This document shows positions 27,279 through 35,668 of a stretch of DNA of 64,000 bases, piece by piece; position 1 is the first letter of the stretch; each line of letters begins with the position of its first letter. Under the pieces are notes generated by a model. It was not told the origin of the DNA. It saw nothing but the letters and a program-made list of their open reading frames with translations, and did no database searches. Source of the DNA: CAJXZP01 sp963974475 (lineage in GTDB: Bacteria; Bacteroidota; Bacteroidia; Flavobacteriales_G; Salibacteraceae); NCBI GenBank assembly GCA_963974475.1, contig CAXBCR010000008.1:1-64000 (forward strand). The letters are read 5' to 3'. The position numbers and the translations under genes are program-made.

Positions 27279-28271
27279 ATGAAATTAGCAAGTATTAAAA
27301 ATAACACCAGAGATGGTAAATTAGTGGTAGTAAACAAAGCCATGACTCATGCCGTTGCGGTTCCGCATATTGCGCAAACCATGCAAATGGCATTGGATAA
27401 TTGGTCGGAAATTGCTCCCAAATTAACTTCCGTTTACACGGAATTAGAAAATGGAACCATTACTGATGCTTTCTCTTTTGATGTGAATGAGGCAATGGCT
27501 CCCCTACCTCGCGCCTATCATTGGGCAGATGGAAGCGCTTATGTAACGCATGTTGAATTAGTTAGAAAAGCTAGAAATGCAGAGCTTCCAGACTCTTTTT
27601 GGACAGATCCCCTAATGTATATGGGAGCAAGTGACGCATTTATTGGTGCTACCGATGATATTCTTATGGAAAATGACGCTTGGGGAATTGATTTCGAATC
27701 GGAAGTAGCCGTTTTTACAGATGACGTTCATGCAGGTACCTCGCCTAAAAATGCTTTGGATCATATTAAGCTTATCGGAATTGTGAATGATGTTTCTTTA
27801 AGAAATCTTATTCCGGCAGAATTATCAAAGCAATTCGGGTTTTATCAATCCAAACCATGGACTACCTTTTCGCCAGTAGTAGTCACACCAGATGAATTGG
27901 GTAACGCGTGGAAGGAAGGTAAAGTTCATTTACCATTGGTTTCTACCTTAAATTCTACCATAGTGGGTTCTCCCAATGCCGGTATTGATATGGTTTTTGA
28001 CTTTGGTCAATTAATTGCGCATGCCGCTAAATCACGATCATTGATGGCAGGTACCGTGATTGGTTCGGGTACGGTAGCCAACCAAGGAAGTCCTACAGGT
28101 TCTAGCTGTTTGGCCGAAATAAGATGTCTTGAAATAATTGCTAACGGCAAAGCCTCCACTCCATTTATGACATTTGGAGACCGGATAGAAATTGAAATGA
28201 ACGACCAAAATGGAGATTCCATTTTCGGTAAAATTAATCAACAGGTGGTTAAATATACCCCTGCTAATTAA
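27279..28271 (+). CDS. Fumarylacetoacetate hydrolase (FAH) family protein
   Basis: 330 residues. The C-terminal two thirds carry FAH-fold motifs: WGIDFESEVAVFTDDVHAGT (metal-binding acidic residues), IGIVNDVSLRNL, MVFDFGQLIAHAAKSRSLMA, GTVIGSGTVAN and FGDRIEIEMNDQNG near the end. The family includes fumarylacetoacetase-type hydrolases and decarboxylases; this two-part form is frequent in Bacteroidota, but its substrate is not clear. It starts 13 nt after menB and is likely co-transcribed, which does not by itself place it in quinone synthesis. Confidence 0.85.
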   Translation: MKLASIKNNTRDGKLVVVNKAMTHAVAVPHIAQTMQMALDNWSEIAPKLTSVYTELENGTITDAFSFDVNEAMAPLPRAYHWADGSAYVTHVELVRKARNAELPDSFWTDPLMYMGASDAFIGATDDILMENDAWGIDFESEVAVFTDDVHAGTSPKNALDHIKLIGIVNDVSLRNLIPAELSKQFGFYQSKPWTTFSPVVVTPDELGNAWKEGKVHLPLVSTLNSTIVGSPNAGIDMVFDFGQLIAHAAKSRSLMAGTVIGSGTVANQGSPTGSSCLAEIRCLEIIANGKASTPFMTFGDRIEIEMNDQNGDSIFGKINQQVVKYTPAN

Positions 28272-28282
28272 TAGATGTTGCC

Positions 28283-28903
28283 ATGATTACACTCATCATT
28301 ATTGCCATTACAGGATTGATTTCGGTTACTGGTTTCAATAACCGCGATTTATTTAATAAGTATTTGTTTGATCCCTATTTGGTGGTTCATCGTAAACAGT
28401 CGTACCGAATCATTACCCATGCATTCCTTCATGGCGGCTGGTCACATTTATTGGTAAATATGTTTGTGTTATGGCAATTTGGTGGTGCGGTAGAAGGAAC
28501 ATTTCAAAATTTATTTGGGGCTACCAACGGCATGGTTTTCTATTTGTTATTGTATGTTGGAGGAATAATATTTTCATCACTCCCTACTTTAAAAAAAGAA
28601 TCTAATAATCCGTATTATCGTTCTATCGGAGCATCTGGAGCTGTTTCGGCAGTACTTTTTTCGTATATCCTAATGTTTCCAACTAGTATGCTTGGGTTTA
28701 TGATTGTAATTCCTATTCCCGCAATCATTTTTGGAGTACTTTATATTTGGTATGAAAAACGAATGGCCGACCAAGGCATGAATGATGGCGTAGGTCATGA
28801 TGCACACTATTTTGGCGCCTTATACGGCATACTAATTACCATAATATTTAAACCAAGTTTGGTTCTTAATTTTATTCAACAAATTGTAGCGGTATTTAAC
28901 TAA
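28283..28903 (+). CDS. Rhomboid-family intramembrane serine protease
   Basis: 206 residues with about six hydrophobic helices. Rhomboid hallmarks: HAFLHGGWSHLLVNMFVLW (loop with HxxxN), the catalytic serine S118 in GASGAVSAVLF, and the catalytic histidine H175 in AHYFGALYG. It cleaves transmembrane segments of unknown substrates in the inner membrane. It is 11 nt downstream of the FAH gene, and its stop overlaps the next start by one base (TAATG). Confidence 0.92.
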   Translation: MITLIIIAITGLISVTGFNNRDLFNKYLFDPYLVVHRKQSYRIITHAFLHGGWSHLLVNMFVLWQFGGAVEGTFQNLFGATNGMVFYLLLYVGGIIFSSLPTLKKESNNPYYRSIGASGAVSAVLFSYILMFPTSMLGFMIVIPIPAIIFGVLYIWYEKRMADQGMNDGVGHDAHYFGALYGILITIIFKPSLVLNFIQQIVAVFN

Positions 28904-29391
28904 TGAATCAAAACAAGGCTTTATTTTTAGATCGAGACGGGGTGATAAATCGTGAACGCGGAGAATATACCTACAAGGTAGCTGATTTTGATATCCTTCC
29001 AGATGTATTTTCAACCTTACAAAAAGCGCAAGAAAAAGGCTACAAAATAATAGTGATTACCAATCAAGGTGGAATTGCCAAAGGAATTTACACGCATCAA
29101 GATGTAAAAAAATTGCATCACTATTTAAAAGAAGAATTAGCCGCTAAAGGAGTGATTCTTACTGATATTCTATATTCGCCACACCACCAAGATTTCAGCA
29201 AATCTTTGGATCGAAAACCAGGTTCGCTTTTATTTGAAAAAGCCATGGCTGTTCATAAAATCGACCCTTCTAAAAGTTTTATGATTGGCGATAGTGAACG
29301 TGACATAATAGCCTCAAAAAAAGTAGGAATTAAGGGGTTCCTGATCACCCCAAATTCATCCATAAGTTTCATAAATACTTATCTCAAATGA
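28903..29391 (+). CDS. gmhB: HAD-IIIA phosphatase, GmhB-like, without zinc-loop cysteines
   Basis: 162 residues. HAD-superfamily subclass IIIA: catalytic D10 and D12 in FLDRDGVINRE, motif II VITNQGGIAKG, motif III RKPGSLLFEKA, and motif IV MIGDSERDI. GmhB removes the 7-phosphate from D-glycero-D-manno-heptose 1,7-bisphosphate for LPS core synthesis; histidinol-phosphate phosphatases are close relatives. The zinc-binding loop that normally has three or four cysteines is here YSPHHQDFSKSLDRKPG, and the protein has no cysteine at all. Specificity for heptose bisphosphate is therefore uncertain. It overlaps the aminotransferase start by 4 nt. Confidence 0.8.
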   Translation: MNQNKALFLDRDGVINRERGEYTYKVADFDILPDVFSTLQKAQEKGYKIIVITNQGGIAKGIYTHQDVKKLHHYLKEELAAKGVILTDILYSPHHQDFSKSLDRKPGSLLFEKAMAVHKIDPSKSFMIGDSERDIIASKKVGIKGFLITPNSSISFINTYLK

Positions 29392-30242
29392 GTGGATATA
29401 TTAGTTTAAACGGAAAGCTATTACAACATGATTCAGCTGTATTAACAGTTGCCAATCGTAGTTTTAGGTATGGCGATGCACTTTTTGAAACGGTTAAATG
29501 TGTTAATGGAATTCCATTATTTCTAGAATCTCATTTGCAGCGACTTTATGCCGGAATGGAAATGATGGAATTTGATTGGAACGATCAGCTCTTGAAAACG
29601 GTGTTGAATGAGGAAGTAAAAAGATTACTTATTCGTAACCGTTTAAAAGATGGCGCAAGACTGCGTATTACCGTTTTTAGAAATGATGGTGGAAAATATA
29701 CGCCCATTACCAACGAGGTTTCGGTATTATTAGAAACGGACCCCGATTTAAATTCATACCAGCTAAATTTAGAAGGAATTTCATTAGGAATTTATGATGA
29801 AATCTTCAAACCCATTCACGCTTTTAACTGCTTAAAAACGGCCAATTCATTAATGTTTGTCAAAGCAGGAATTGCAAAATCTAAACATCAGGTAGATGAC
29901 CTGATAATTCTTAACTCAAAAGGATTAATATGCGAAACTATTTCCTCAAATATTTTTATGATTATTCATAACCGAATAGTCACCCCTCCACTTTCCGAAG
30001 GTTGTTTACCTGGTATTATGCGACAAAACATTTTGGCACTCGCACCGAGTTTGGGATTAGAAGTTTTAGAAACCCCAATTGGCGTAAACGCACTAGAGCA
30101 AGCCGAAGAAGTTTTTACTTCCAACGCTATAAATGGTGTTCAGTGGGTAATGGGCTATAAGAACAAAAGATACTTCCATAAAGTATCTGCTAAAATAATC
30201 GAAGAGTTAAATAACTCAATACGCACGATAACAACTGATTAG
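29388..30242 (+). CDS. Class IV PLP aminotransferase (aminodeoxychorismate lyase or branched-chain type)
   Basis: 284 residues. Fold-type IV PLP enzyme: RSFRYGDALFETVKCVNG near the N-terminus, R-rich LRITVFRNDGG, the PLP lysine K150 in HAFNCLKTANSL, and CETISSNIFMI, which contributes phosphate binding. Candidate roles are 4-amino-4-deoxychorismate lyase (PabC, folate) or amino-acid transaminase (IlvE/Dat); the short length and sequence favour PabC-like annotation, but I cannot decide. It overlaps the phosphatase gene by 4 nt (ATGA), so translation is coupled. Confidence 0.85.
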   Translation: MSGYISLNGKLLQHDSAVLTVANRSFRYGDALFETVKCVNGIPLFLESHLQRLYAGMEMMEFDWNDQLLKTVLNEEVKRLLIRNRLKDGARLRITVFRNDGGKYTPITNEVSVLLETDPDLNSYQLNLEGISLGIYDEIFKPIHAFNCLKTANSLMFVKAGIAKSKHQVDDLIILNSKGLICETISSNIFMIIHNRIVTPPLSEGCLPGIMRQNILALAPSLGLEVLETPIGVNALEQAEEVFTSNAINGVQWVMGYKNKRYFHKVSAKIIEELNNSIRTITTD

Positions 30243-30383
30243 AATACAATATTTGAACTATTTACAAATATTTCTAATTGTGTTTTTCAGCAAAAAAATC
30301 ATAAAAGAAAAAATTCTTAGATCCGTTTCTTTTCACTATTTTAGACCCCAATTAAAATATCAAACTTTAAAATAAATTAAACT

Positions 30384-31133
30384 ATGAAAAAACTTTTACT
30401 TTTTGCTTTAACAATGGGTTTAGGAACAATCAGTTTCGCTCAAGATTCTACCTACGCATCGGTAGATTCATACATCGCTCCAACGGGAACAATTACCACC
30501 GAGGATCCTAAATCAGGAACTACTTCTATTACTGTAAATGTTACCAATAATGATACTTTTACCTACCCTGTAGGAACGCTATTAATTTATGAAGTAACGT
30601 TAGAAGGTCAATTACTAATTAATTATGATATTAACGGAACTGCAATTCCTTGGCAAACTCCAATTGTAGGTCTTGAAATGAAACCAGGTGATACTCAAGA
30701 TTTCATTTTAACACAAACCTATGGTGCTAAAATTGATCCAGGAAAAGGAACACTTTGTGTGAAACTGACTCAAATATTTGATGTATCAGTTCTTCCTCCA
30801 GTATTTTACGGAAACAATGATCAAAACGCAGAATTATGTCAAGAATTCACTTTTGCATGGCCATTGAGTGTAAGTAATGTACAAGTTACCTCTATTTCTT
30901 CCATTAAAACAGATGGTTCAATTATGACTGTTACTGGAAAGAATTTAAGCAACCAAACACAAATTCAAATTATGAACGTAACTGGTCAAGTTTTAAAAAC
31001 CGTTACTGCTTCAAATGCAGGTCAAGAATTCGCTAAAAGAATTGATATTTCTGATTTAACTTCAGGATTATATATTGTGACCATTCAATCAGAAAATGGA
31101 GCAACTGCAGCTAAAAAAGTATTTATTCAATAA
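30384..31133 (+). CDS. T9SS type A-sorted secreted protein, unknown function
   Basis: 249 residues. Signal peptide (MKKLLLFALTMGLGTISFAQ), a beta-rich domain (DSTYASVDSYIAPTGTIT, TSITVNVTNNDTFTYPVG, YEVTLEGQLLINYDING) and a type A sorting domain with VTGKNLSNQTQIQIMNVTG, GLYIVTIQ and AAKKVFIQ. No enzymatic motif is visible. It is monocistronic and closed by a strong palindromic terminator. Confidence 0.85.
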   Translation: MKKLLLFALTMGLGTISFAQDSTYASVDSYIAPTGTITTEDPKSGTTSITVNVTNNDTFTYPVGTLLIYEVTLEGQLLINYDINGTAIPWQTPIVGLEMKPGDTQDFILTQTYGAKIDPGKGTLCVKLTQIFDVSVLPPVFYGNNDQNAELCQEFTFAWPLSVSNVQVTSISSIKTDGSIMTVTGKNLSNQTQIQIMNVTGQVLKTVTASNAGQEFAKRIDISDLTSGLYIVTIQSENGATAAKKVFIQ

Positions 31134-31145
31134 TCAAATTGTATA

Positions 31146-31185
31146 GCACAAAAAAAGAGGAGCAATTGCTCCTCTTTTTTTGTGC
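31146..31185. terminator. 40-bp perfect palindromic bidirectional terminator
   Basis: GCACAAAAAAAGAGGAGCAA is followed by its exact reverse complement. The GC-rich core and flanking A and T tracts allow termination both of the T9SS cargo gene to the left and of the convergent Crp/Fnr gene to the right. Confidence 0.93.
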
Positions 31186-31225
31186 TTAATATTTTTTATA
31201 AATATCCAAATTTATCAAAGGTGGA

Positions 31226-31936
31226 TTAATAAATATTCCCTACCTTAATTAATCGTTTTGCATCCATTACCATGATTTTACGACCATTGGTTTGAATTAA
31301 ATTTTCTTCTTTAAAATCGTGTAATAATCGAATAATAGTTTCTGTAGCAGTCCCCACAATATTCGCTAAATCTTCTCTTGTTAAGTTAATTTCTGCTAGG
31401 TCGTTTGGACGCTTATCATCTGCATAAATATCTTTCAACATCAACAGTGATACAGCTAAACGCTCCCTTACAGATTTTTGAGCCAAGTTAGTAAGCAATT
31501 CGGTCATGGTTCCTAACTCATGACATGCTTCTCTAAGTAACATTTTTGAAAAATCAACGGATTCATCCAATAAACGAACAAATTCTGACTTTGGGATAAA
31601 ACATACTTGTACATCTTCCAAGGCTTCGGCAGTAACCGGATATAAATCTTCGCCAATCATGGCTCTATACCCTAATAAGTCACCAGGTTTTGACACTTGA
31701 ATAATTTGGTCTTTACCATCATCCCCTGTTTTATACACTTTTAACTTGCCTTTATTAACGCAAAAAACACCAAGCGGTCTGGTGTCTTCATGAAAAATAA
31801 TTTGACCTTTTTTGTAAGCAGTACATGACTTACTGTAGTTCACCTTATCAATATTATTGGCACATAAAGTACCAAATTTTGAAATGTTTTGAACTTCACA
31901 CTCCTCACACGTAATACTTATTCGTTTACCTCTCAT
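31226..31936 (-). CDS. Crp/Fnr-family transcriptional regulator
   Basis: 236 residues. Cyclic-nucleotide-binding-like domain at about residues 35-150 (KGQIIFHEDTRPLGVFCVNK, KPGDLLGYRAMIGED) and a C-terminal winged HTH (INLTREDLANIVGTATETII). The N-terminus has spaced cysteines (ITCEECEVQN, LCANN, KSC), which in FNR-like proteins can bind Fe-S or respond to redox; whether they do here is unknown. Divergent from the REC-histidine kinase gene (133-nt shared promoter region). TTTATTTG ~20 nt upstream is near the minus-7 consensus. Confidence 0.92.
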   Translation of the reverse strand: MRGKRISITCEECEVQNISKFGTLCANNIDKVNYSKSCTAYKKGQIIFHEDTRPLGVFCVNKGKLKVYKTGDDGKDQIIQVSKPGDLLGYRAMIGEDLYPVTAEALEDVQVCFIPKSEFVRLLDESVDFSKMLLREACHELGTMTELLTNLAQKSVRERLAVSLLMLKDIYADDKRPNDLAEINLTREDLANIVGTATETIIRLLHDFKEENLIQTNGRKIMVMDAKRLIKVGNIY

Positions 31937-32069
31937 AAATGTATTTTACTTTACAAATAAACAATTTTTCACTCGAATAAAATAATTGAAATCTATAATC
32001 TTTTACAGTTTTCACCCTTAAAACCTCCAAACAAATGCTATCTTTAGCCTCCTAAAATCGCACTACTAT

Positions 32070-33305
32070 ATGGCTTACAAAATTCTCATTACAGAAGATG
32101 ACAAGGTAACTGCATTGTTTATGCAACGTGTTATTACTCAGATGGGACATGAATCTGTAGGAATTGCTTACTCTGGAATTGAGGCCCTTGAAATTGTGGG
32201 ATCTACAGAAATTGATTTAGTGTTAATGGATATTTCTTTACCCGGAGAAATAGATGGAATTTCGGTTACCAATCAAATTATGAGTGAATTTGATTTGCCA
32301 GTAATTTATATTACTGGAATATCGGATAAAGATACTTTAGGAAGAGCCCTTAAAACACATCCGTACGGATACATATCTAAACCATTTAAAGAAGGGGTTT
32401 TAAGCACGGTAATTGAATTGTCTATGCAACGATTTAATTTGGAAAAGGAATTATTGCAAAGTCAGCAATTGCTAACCCAATTAAATACTAGCCTGGAAGA
32501 AAAGGTAAAAGAACGAACCTCCGAATTAAAATTTAGAAATCAGGATTTAAAAAAAGAAATAGGAAAGCGAAGGAAGTCGGAAGGTCAGTTAAAAGTTTCA
32601 TTAGCCAAAGAACGGGAACTAAATGAATTGAAATCTCGAATTGTAAATATTATTTCCCACGAAATAAAAACACCTTTAACAAGTGTGAAAAGTTCGGCAG
32701 AACTTATTGAAATGCACCTTGAAAACCACTCTCCTACCGAAAAAATTACCAAACACATTCAAAATATTGAACGTTCTGTAAATTCATTAACCGATATAAT
32801 AAATGAGACACTACTCATTGGTAAATTAGAATCCGGTAACTTAAAACCGGAAATTGAAGACACGCATATTCGCGAGTTAATAAATGACATCATTGAAACA
32901 GTTGGAAATGGAGTTGGAAAAAATCATTCCATCCTTTTAGAGGTCGGTGAAGAGGTTCCGGTTTTATTTAAAACCGATAAACGCTTATTTAAACAGATTT
33001 TCACTAACCTGCTCAGCAATGCGGCTAAGTATTCTCCAGATGCGGAAATTATTGAAGTTAATTTCAATATTGATGCTGGAATGATGCATTTTTCCGTAGT
33101 TGATTACGGTCTTGGAATTCCGGAGAAAGACCAAAAATTCTTATTTGAAATGTTTCATAGAGCGTCCAATACAACAGGTATTGAAGGCGTAGGTTTAGGA
33201 CTTGCCATTGTTAAAAAATCGATTGAAGAATTAAATGGCACGTTAGAATTTACCAGTTCTGAAAATCAAGGCACTACATTTATGGTTAGTTTACTCGTAG
33301 ACTAG
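32070..33305 (+). CDS. Response-regulator receiver fused to histidine kinase
   Basis: 411 residues. An N-terminal receiver domain (residues 1-120) with ITEDDK, phosphoacceptor D54 in LVLMDISLPGE and K104 in YISKPF; a coiled coil of about 80 residues (LEEKVKERTSELKFRNQDLK); then a HisKA domain with phosphorylatable H197 in NIISHEIKTPLTSVKSS, and a HATPase domain with FTNLLSNAAKYSPD, YGLGIPEKD and GVGLGLAIVKKS. No membrane segment or sensor domain is present, so it is cytoplasmic and probably receives phosphate or signal through the receiver domain. The neighbouring divergent Crp/Fnr gene may be functionally linked, but this is not shown. Confidence 0.93.
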   Translation: MAYKILITEDDKVTALFMQRVITQMGHESVGIAYSGIEALEIVGSTEIDLVLMDISLPGEIDGISVTNQIMSEFDLPVIYITGISDKDTLGRALKTHPYGYISKPFKEGVLSTVIELSMQRFNLEKELLQSQQLLTQLNTSLEEKVKERTSELKFRNQDLKKEIGKRRKSEGQLKVSLAKERELNELKSRIVNIISHEIKTPLTSVKSSAELIEMHLENHSPTEKITKHIQNIERSVNSLTDIINETLLIGKLESGNLKPEIEDTHIRELINDIIETVGNGVGKNHSILLEVGEEVPVLFKTDKRLFKQIFTNLLSNAAKYSPDAEIIEVNFNIDAGMMHFSVVDYGLGIPEKDQKFLFEMFHRASNTTGIEGVGLGLAIVKKSIEELNGTLEFTSSENQGTTFMVSLLVD

Positions 33306-33394
33306 TACAACCCCATCTCGGGGCAAAAATTGAAAATAGTTACCCATCCTTCTCCCCTTTCTTAAACAGTAGATATTCCCTACTTTCGCAGCAG

Positions 33395-34519
33395 GTGAAA
33401 AAATCAATCAACTTCATATTACCATTAGCCTGTGTTGCATTTTTATTAATGTCTTCCTTTCCTATTTTAGCACAGGGCGACACTTCTTTTGTAAAAAAGG
33501 ACACCGTAATTGCCCAAGTCGTATACGGAAACCATCATTTATTAAATGGAATTGACAGCCTTTCAAAATCTGAGTTACAACTATTTCATGACTCCTTGGT
33601 TAATACGGAAAACCCTCGAACTGACTATATTTCTCAAATCGAAATATACATGGAAATTCGAACGCTTAATTTTGATAAAATCTATGAAATAATTGATTCT
33701 CTTTTTGAATTGGATGAAGTACCATTTGCCTTAATCAATGAAGTCAATAAATACATTGCTGACCATCAAGACAATGCCGATTTATTTACGAACCAAACAA
33801 TTGATACCAGTCAATATCCAGCTGATTATTATTACCATGACTGGAATACCATTACCCCTAACCCGTACAATAGCAGCAAATTATCAGCAAACGACTCCAT
33901 GCTTTCGTTGGTTCTTACAGGATCAAGACAAAGCCCGTCATTTGTCATGCCCGTAGTGAATACATTGACTTCTAGATATGGCTGGCGCGATGGTAGAATG
34001 CATAAAGGGCTAGATATTGATTTACAAGTATGGGACACCGTGGTTTGTGCATTTTCTGGAATGGTACGCGTGGCACGAACCTACCAAGGCTATGGACGCG
34101 TGGTGGTGGTTCGTCATTTTAACGGACTGGAAACATTATATGCCCACCTGCACCGAATAAAGGTAAAACCCGGTCAAATTGTGGCAGCGGGAGAACTCGT
34201 GGGATTAGGAGGAAGCTCTGGACATTCTACTGGAAGTCACTTACATTGGGAAGTCCGATTTAAAGGTACACCTATCAATCCGCTCAATTTTGTGGATTAC
34301 AAAAGCCATCAATTAATCGATAAAACTTTAGTCCTACAAAAAACCAAATATGGATATGCCGGATATCCGAAAGGAAGTGTGTTCTATATCGTGCAAAATG
34401 GAGATTATTTGTATAAAATTGCAGATCAATACGGAACCACGGTTTCGAAACTTTGTAAATTAAACGACATCTCTAGAAACTCCAGTTTAAGAGTAGGTCA
34501 AAAGTTACGCGTGATATGA
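33395..34519 (+). CDS. M23 peptidase with C-terminal LysM domain
   Basis: 374 residues, starting at GTG (33395), which begins the signal peptide (MKKSINFILPLACVAFLLMS, cleavage after ILAQ). An M23 (LytM/NlpD-type) domain holds SRYGWRDGRMHKGLDIDLQV with H and D zinc ligands, ETLYAHLHRI and HSTGSHLHWEVR. The C-terminal LysM (FYIVQNGDYLYKIADQYGTT, VGQKLRV) binds peptidoglycan. It likely cleaves or regulates cleavage of cross-links during growth or division. TACTTTCG a few bases upstream resembles the minus-7 box. First gene of a three-gene overlapping operon. Confidence 0.9.
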   Translation: MKKSINFILPLACVAFLLMSSFPILAQGDTSFVKKDTVIAQVVYGNHHLLNGIDSLSKSELQLFHDSLVNTENPRTDYISQIEIYMEIRTLNFDKIYEIIDSLFELDEVPFALINEVNKYIADHQDNADLFTNQTIDTSQYPADYYYHDWNTITPNPYNSSKLSANDSMLSLVLTGSRQSPSFVMPVVNTLTSRYGWRDGRMHKGLDIDLQVWDTVVCAFSGMVRVARTYQGYGRVVVVRHFNGLETLYAHLHRIKVKPGQIVAAGELVGLGGSSGHSTGSHLHWEVRFKGTPINPLNFVDYKSHQLIDKTLVLQKTKYGYAGYPKGSVFYIVQNGDYLYKIADQYGTTVSKLCKLNDISRNSSLRVGQKLRVI

Positions 34520-34860
34520 ATATTCCACAATTAGATTTCACCAATTGGAGAGAGCATCCAACCGATAATCGTTACAATATCTTCTTTTTCAAAAGCCAAG
34601 AAGAAAGTGATTTCTTTAAGAATATTATGACCACTAATAAAATCTGGTTCGAATCATATTCGGATTTAGATGAACCAACCTACAGGTACTATTTTGCCGT
34701 TAATAAGATAAATACATCCGAAGTAATTCATTTGAATAATAGAACTATTGGAGAATATAGAGCGCCATTTATTTCAAATATCTGGGTGCGTTACGGCCTT
34801 GTAATCATGATGTTTACAGTGATGACATTGGCTATAATAGGATTTATAAAAAACAATTAA
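34516..34860 (+). CDS. Small C-terminally membrane-anchored protein, unknown
   Basis: 114 residues. A soluble N-terminal part (WREHPTDNRYNIFFFKSQEE) is followed by one membrane helix near the C-terminus (about residues 90-110, YGLVIMMFTVMTLAIIGFI) and a short basic tail, a tail-anchored arrangement. It overlaps the M23 gene by 4 nt and the following barrel gene by 1 nt, so the three are translationally coupled. I do not recognise the family. Confidence 0.75.
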   Translation: MNIPQLDFTNWREHPTDNRYNIFFFKSQEESDFFKNIMTTNKIWFESYSDLDEPTYRYYFAVNKINTSEVIHLNNRTIGEYRAPFISNIWVRYGLVIMMFTVMTLAIIGFIKNN

Positions 34861-35561
34861 TGATGAAAAATAAAATTCTTATTTTAGGTCTTGTATTAGC
34901 GACTACTTTTAACACCATTGCCCAAGATAATGGATATACCGGTGGTTTTCAGTTCAAAGCCATGTTGGGAAACGGTATTTTCGACAATGCACCAGTCACA
35001 AGTGAAACCGATGTTGTTTCCATTAAGATTCAACAAAATTTCGGGTACTCTTTCGGAATGACGTTTAGAAAACAATTCACTAAAATACTTGCCGTTGAAT
35101 CTGGTTTACGATTTACCCAACGAAACTACACCACCAGTGTCGATAGTCTTGCCACTAACTTTAATAGCGCAATTCCCTTTCGATTTATTGCCTATGAAAT
35201 CCCATTAAAAGCAATGGTACGATTACGAGCCTCAGATAATTCCTTTTTTAGCGTTTCGTTAGGTGGGCAATTGGATTTATACCCTAGTGATGTTTTTGCT
35301 TCCGATAACGAATGGCAAGTGCAAATAACCCGTAGAAGTTGGATTCAAGGTTCATTTATAGCCAATATGGGATGGGAATATCACCCAATTGGCGTGGGTA
35401 CCTTTTACGGTGGTTTTGCATTTAATCAACCTTTTGTAGACCCTTATTCTGCTAATGTTGGAATAGCCAATAGCCTTGTAGCGGTAAGTAATGTGCGCTT
35501 AAACGGAGCATATTTCTCTTTGGATTTCCGGTATTATTTTGAAGTAAAAAAGGATAAGTAA
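34860..35561 (+). CDS. Outer-membrane beta-barrel protein (PorT-like fold)
   Basis: 233 residues. Signal peptide (MKNKILILGLVLATTFNTIAQ from the second ATG at 34863) followed by alternating strands: FGYSFGMTFRKQFTKILAVE, SGLRFTQRNYTT, NSFFSVSLGGQLDLYPSD, and a C-terminal strand AYFSLDFRYYFE. This pattern fits the OMP_b-brl_2 group of small barrels. It is the last gene of the M23 operon. Confidence 0.75.
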   Translation: MMKNKILILGLVLATTFNTIAQDNGYTGGFQFKAMLGNGIFDNAPVTSETDVVSIKIQQNFGYSFGMTFRKQFTKILAVESGLRFTQRNYTTSVDSLATNFNSAIPFRFIAYEIPLKAMVRLRASDNSFFSVSLGGQLDLYPSDVFASDNEWQVQITRRSWIQGSFIANMGWEYHPIGVGTFYGGFAFNQPFVDPYSANVGIANSLVAVSNVRLNGAYFSLDFRYYFEVKKDK

Positions 35562-35587
35562 GAATAATTCTTAATCCGCAAGTTCAT

Positions 35588-35625
35588 CCACTTTTCATAA
35601 TGCGTAAATCGATTCGTAAAAGTGG
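35588..35625. promoter_or_regulatory. Inverted repeat upstream of fabI, possible operator
   Basis: Arms CCACTTTT (35588-35595) and AAAAGTGG (35618-35625) around a 22-nt centre containing AATCGATT. No T run follows, so it is unlike a terminator. It ends 22 nt before the fabI minus-7 box, where an operator overlapping the minus-33 region would sit. Confidence 0.35.
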
Positions 35626-35646
35626 TGGAGCATTATCATAAAAAAT

Positions 35647-35654
35647 TATCTTTG
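35647..35654 (+). promoter_or_regulatory. Predicted minus-7 box of fabI
   Basis: TATCTTTG, fits TAnnTTTG, 15 nt before the ATG at 35669. Confidence 0.5.
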
Positions 35655-35668
35655 CGGCTTAATATTAT

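Noticed and set aside
33311..33323. CCCC-ATCTC-GGGG hairpin after the histidine kinase gene
   Set aside because: The stem is only four pairs and has no T run, so it is not a convincing terminator.
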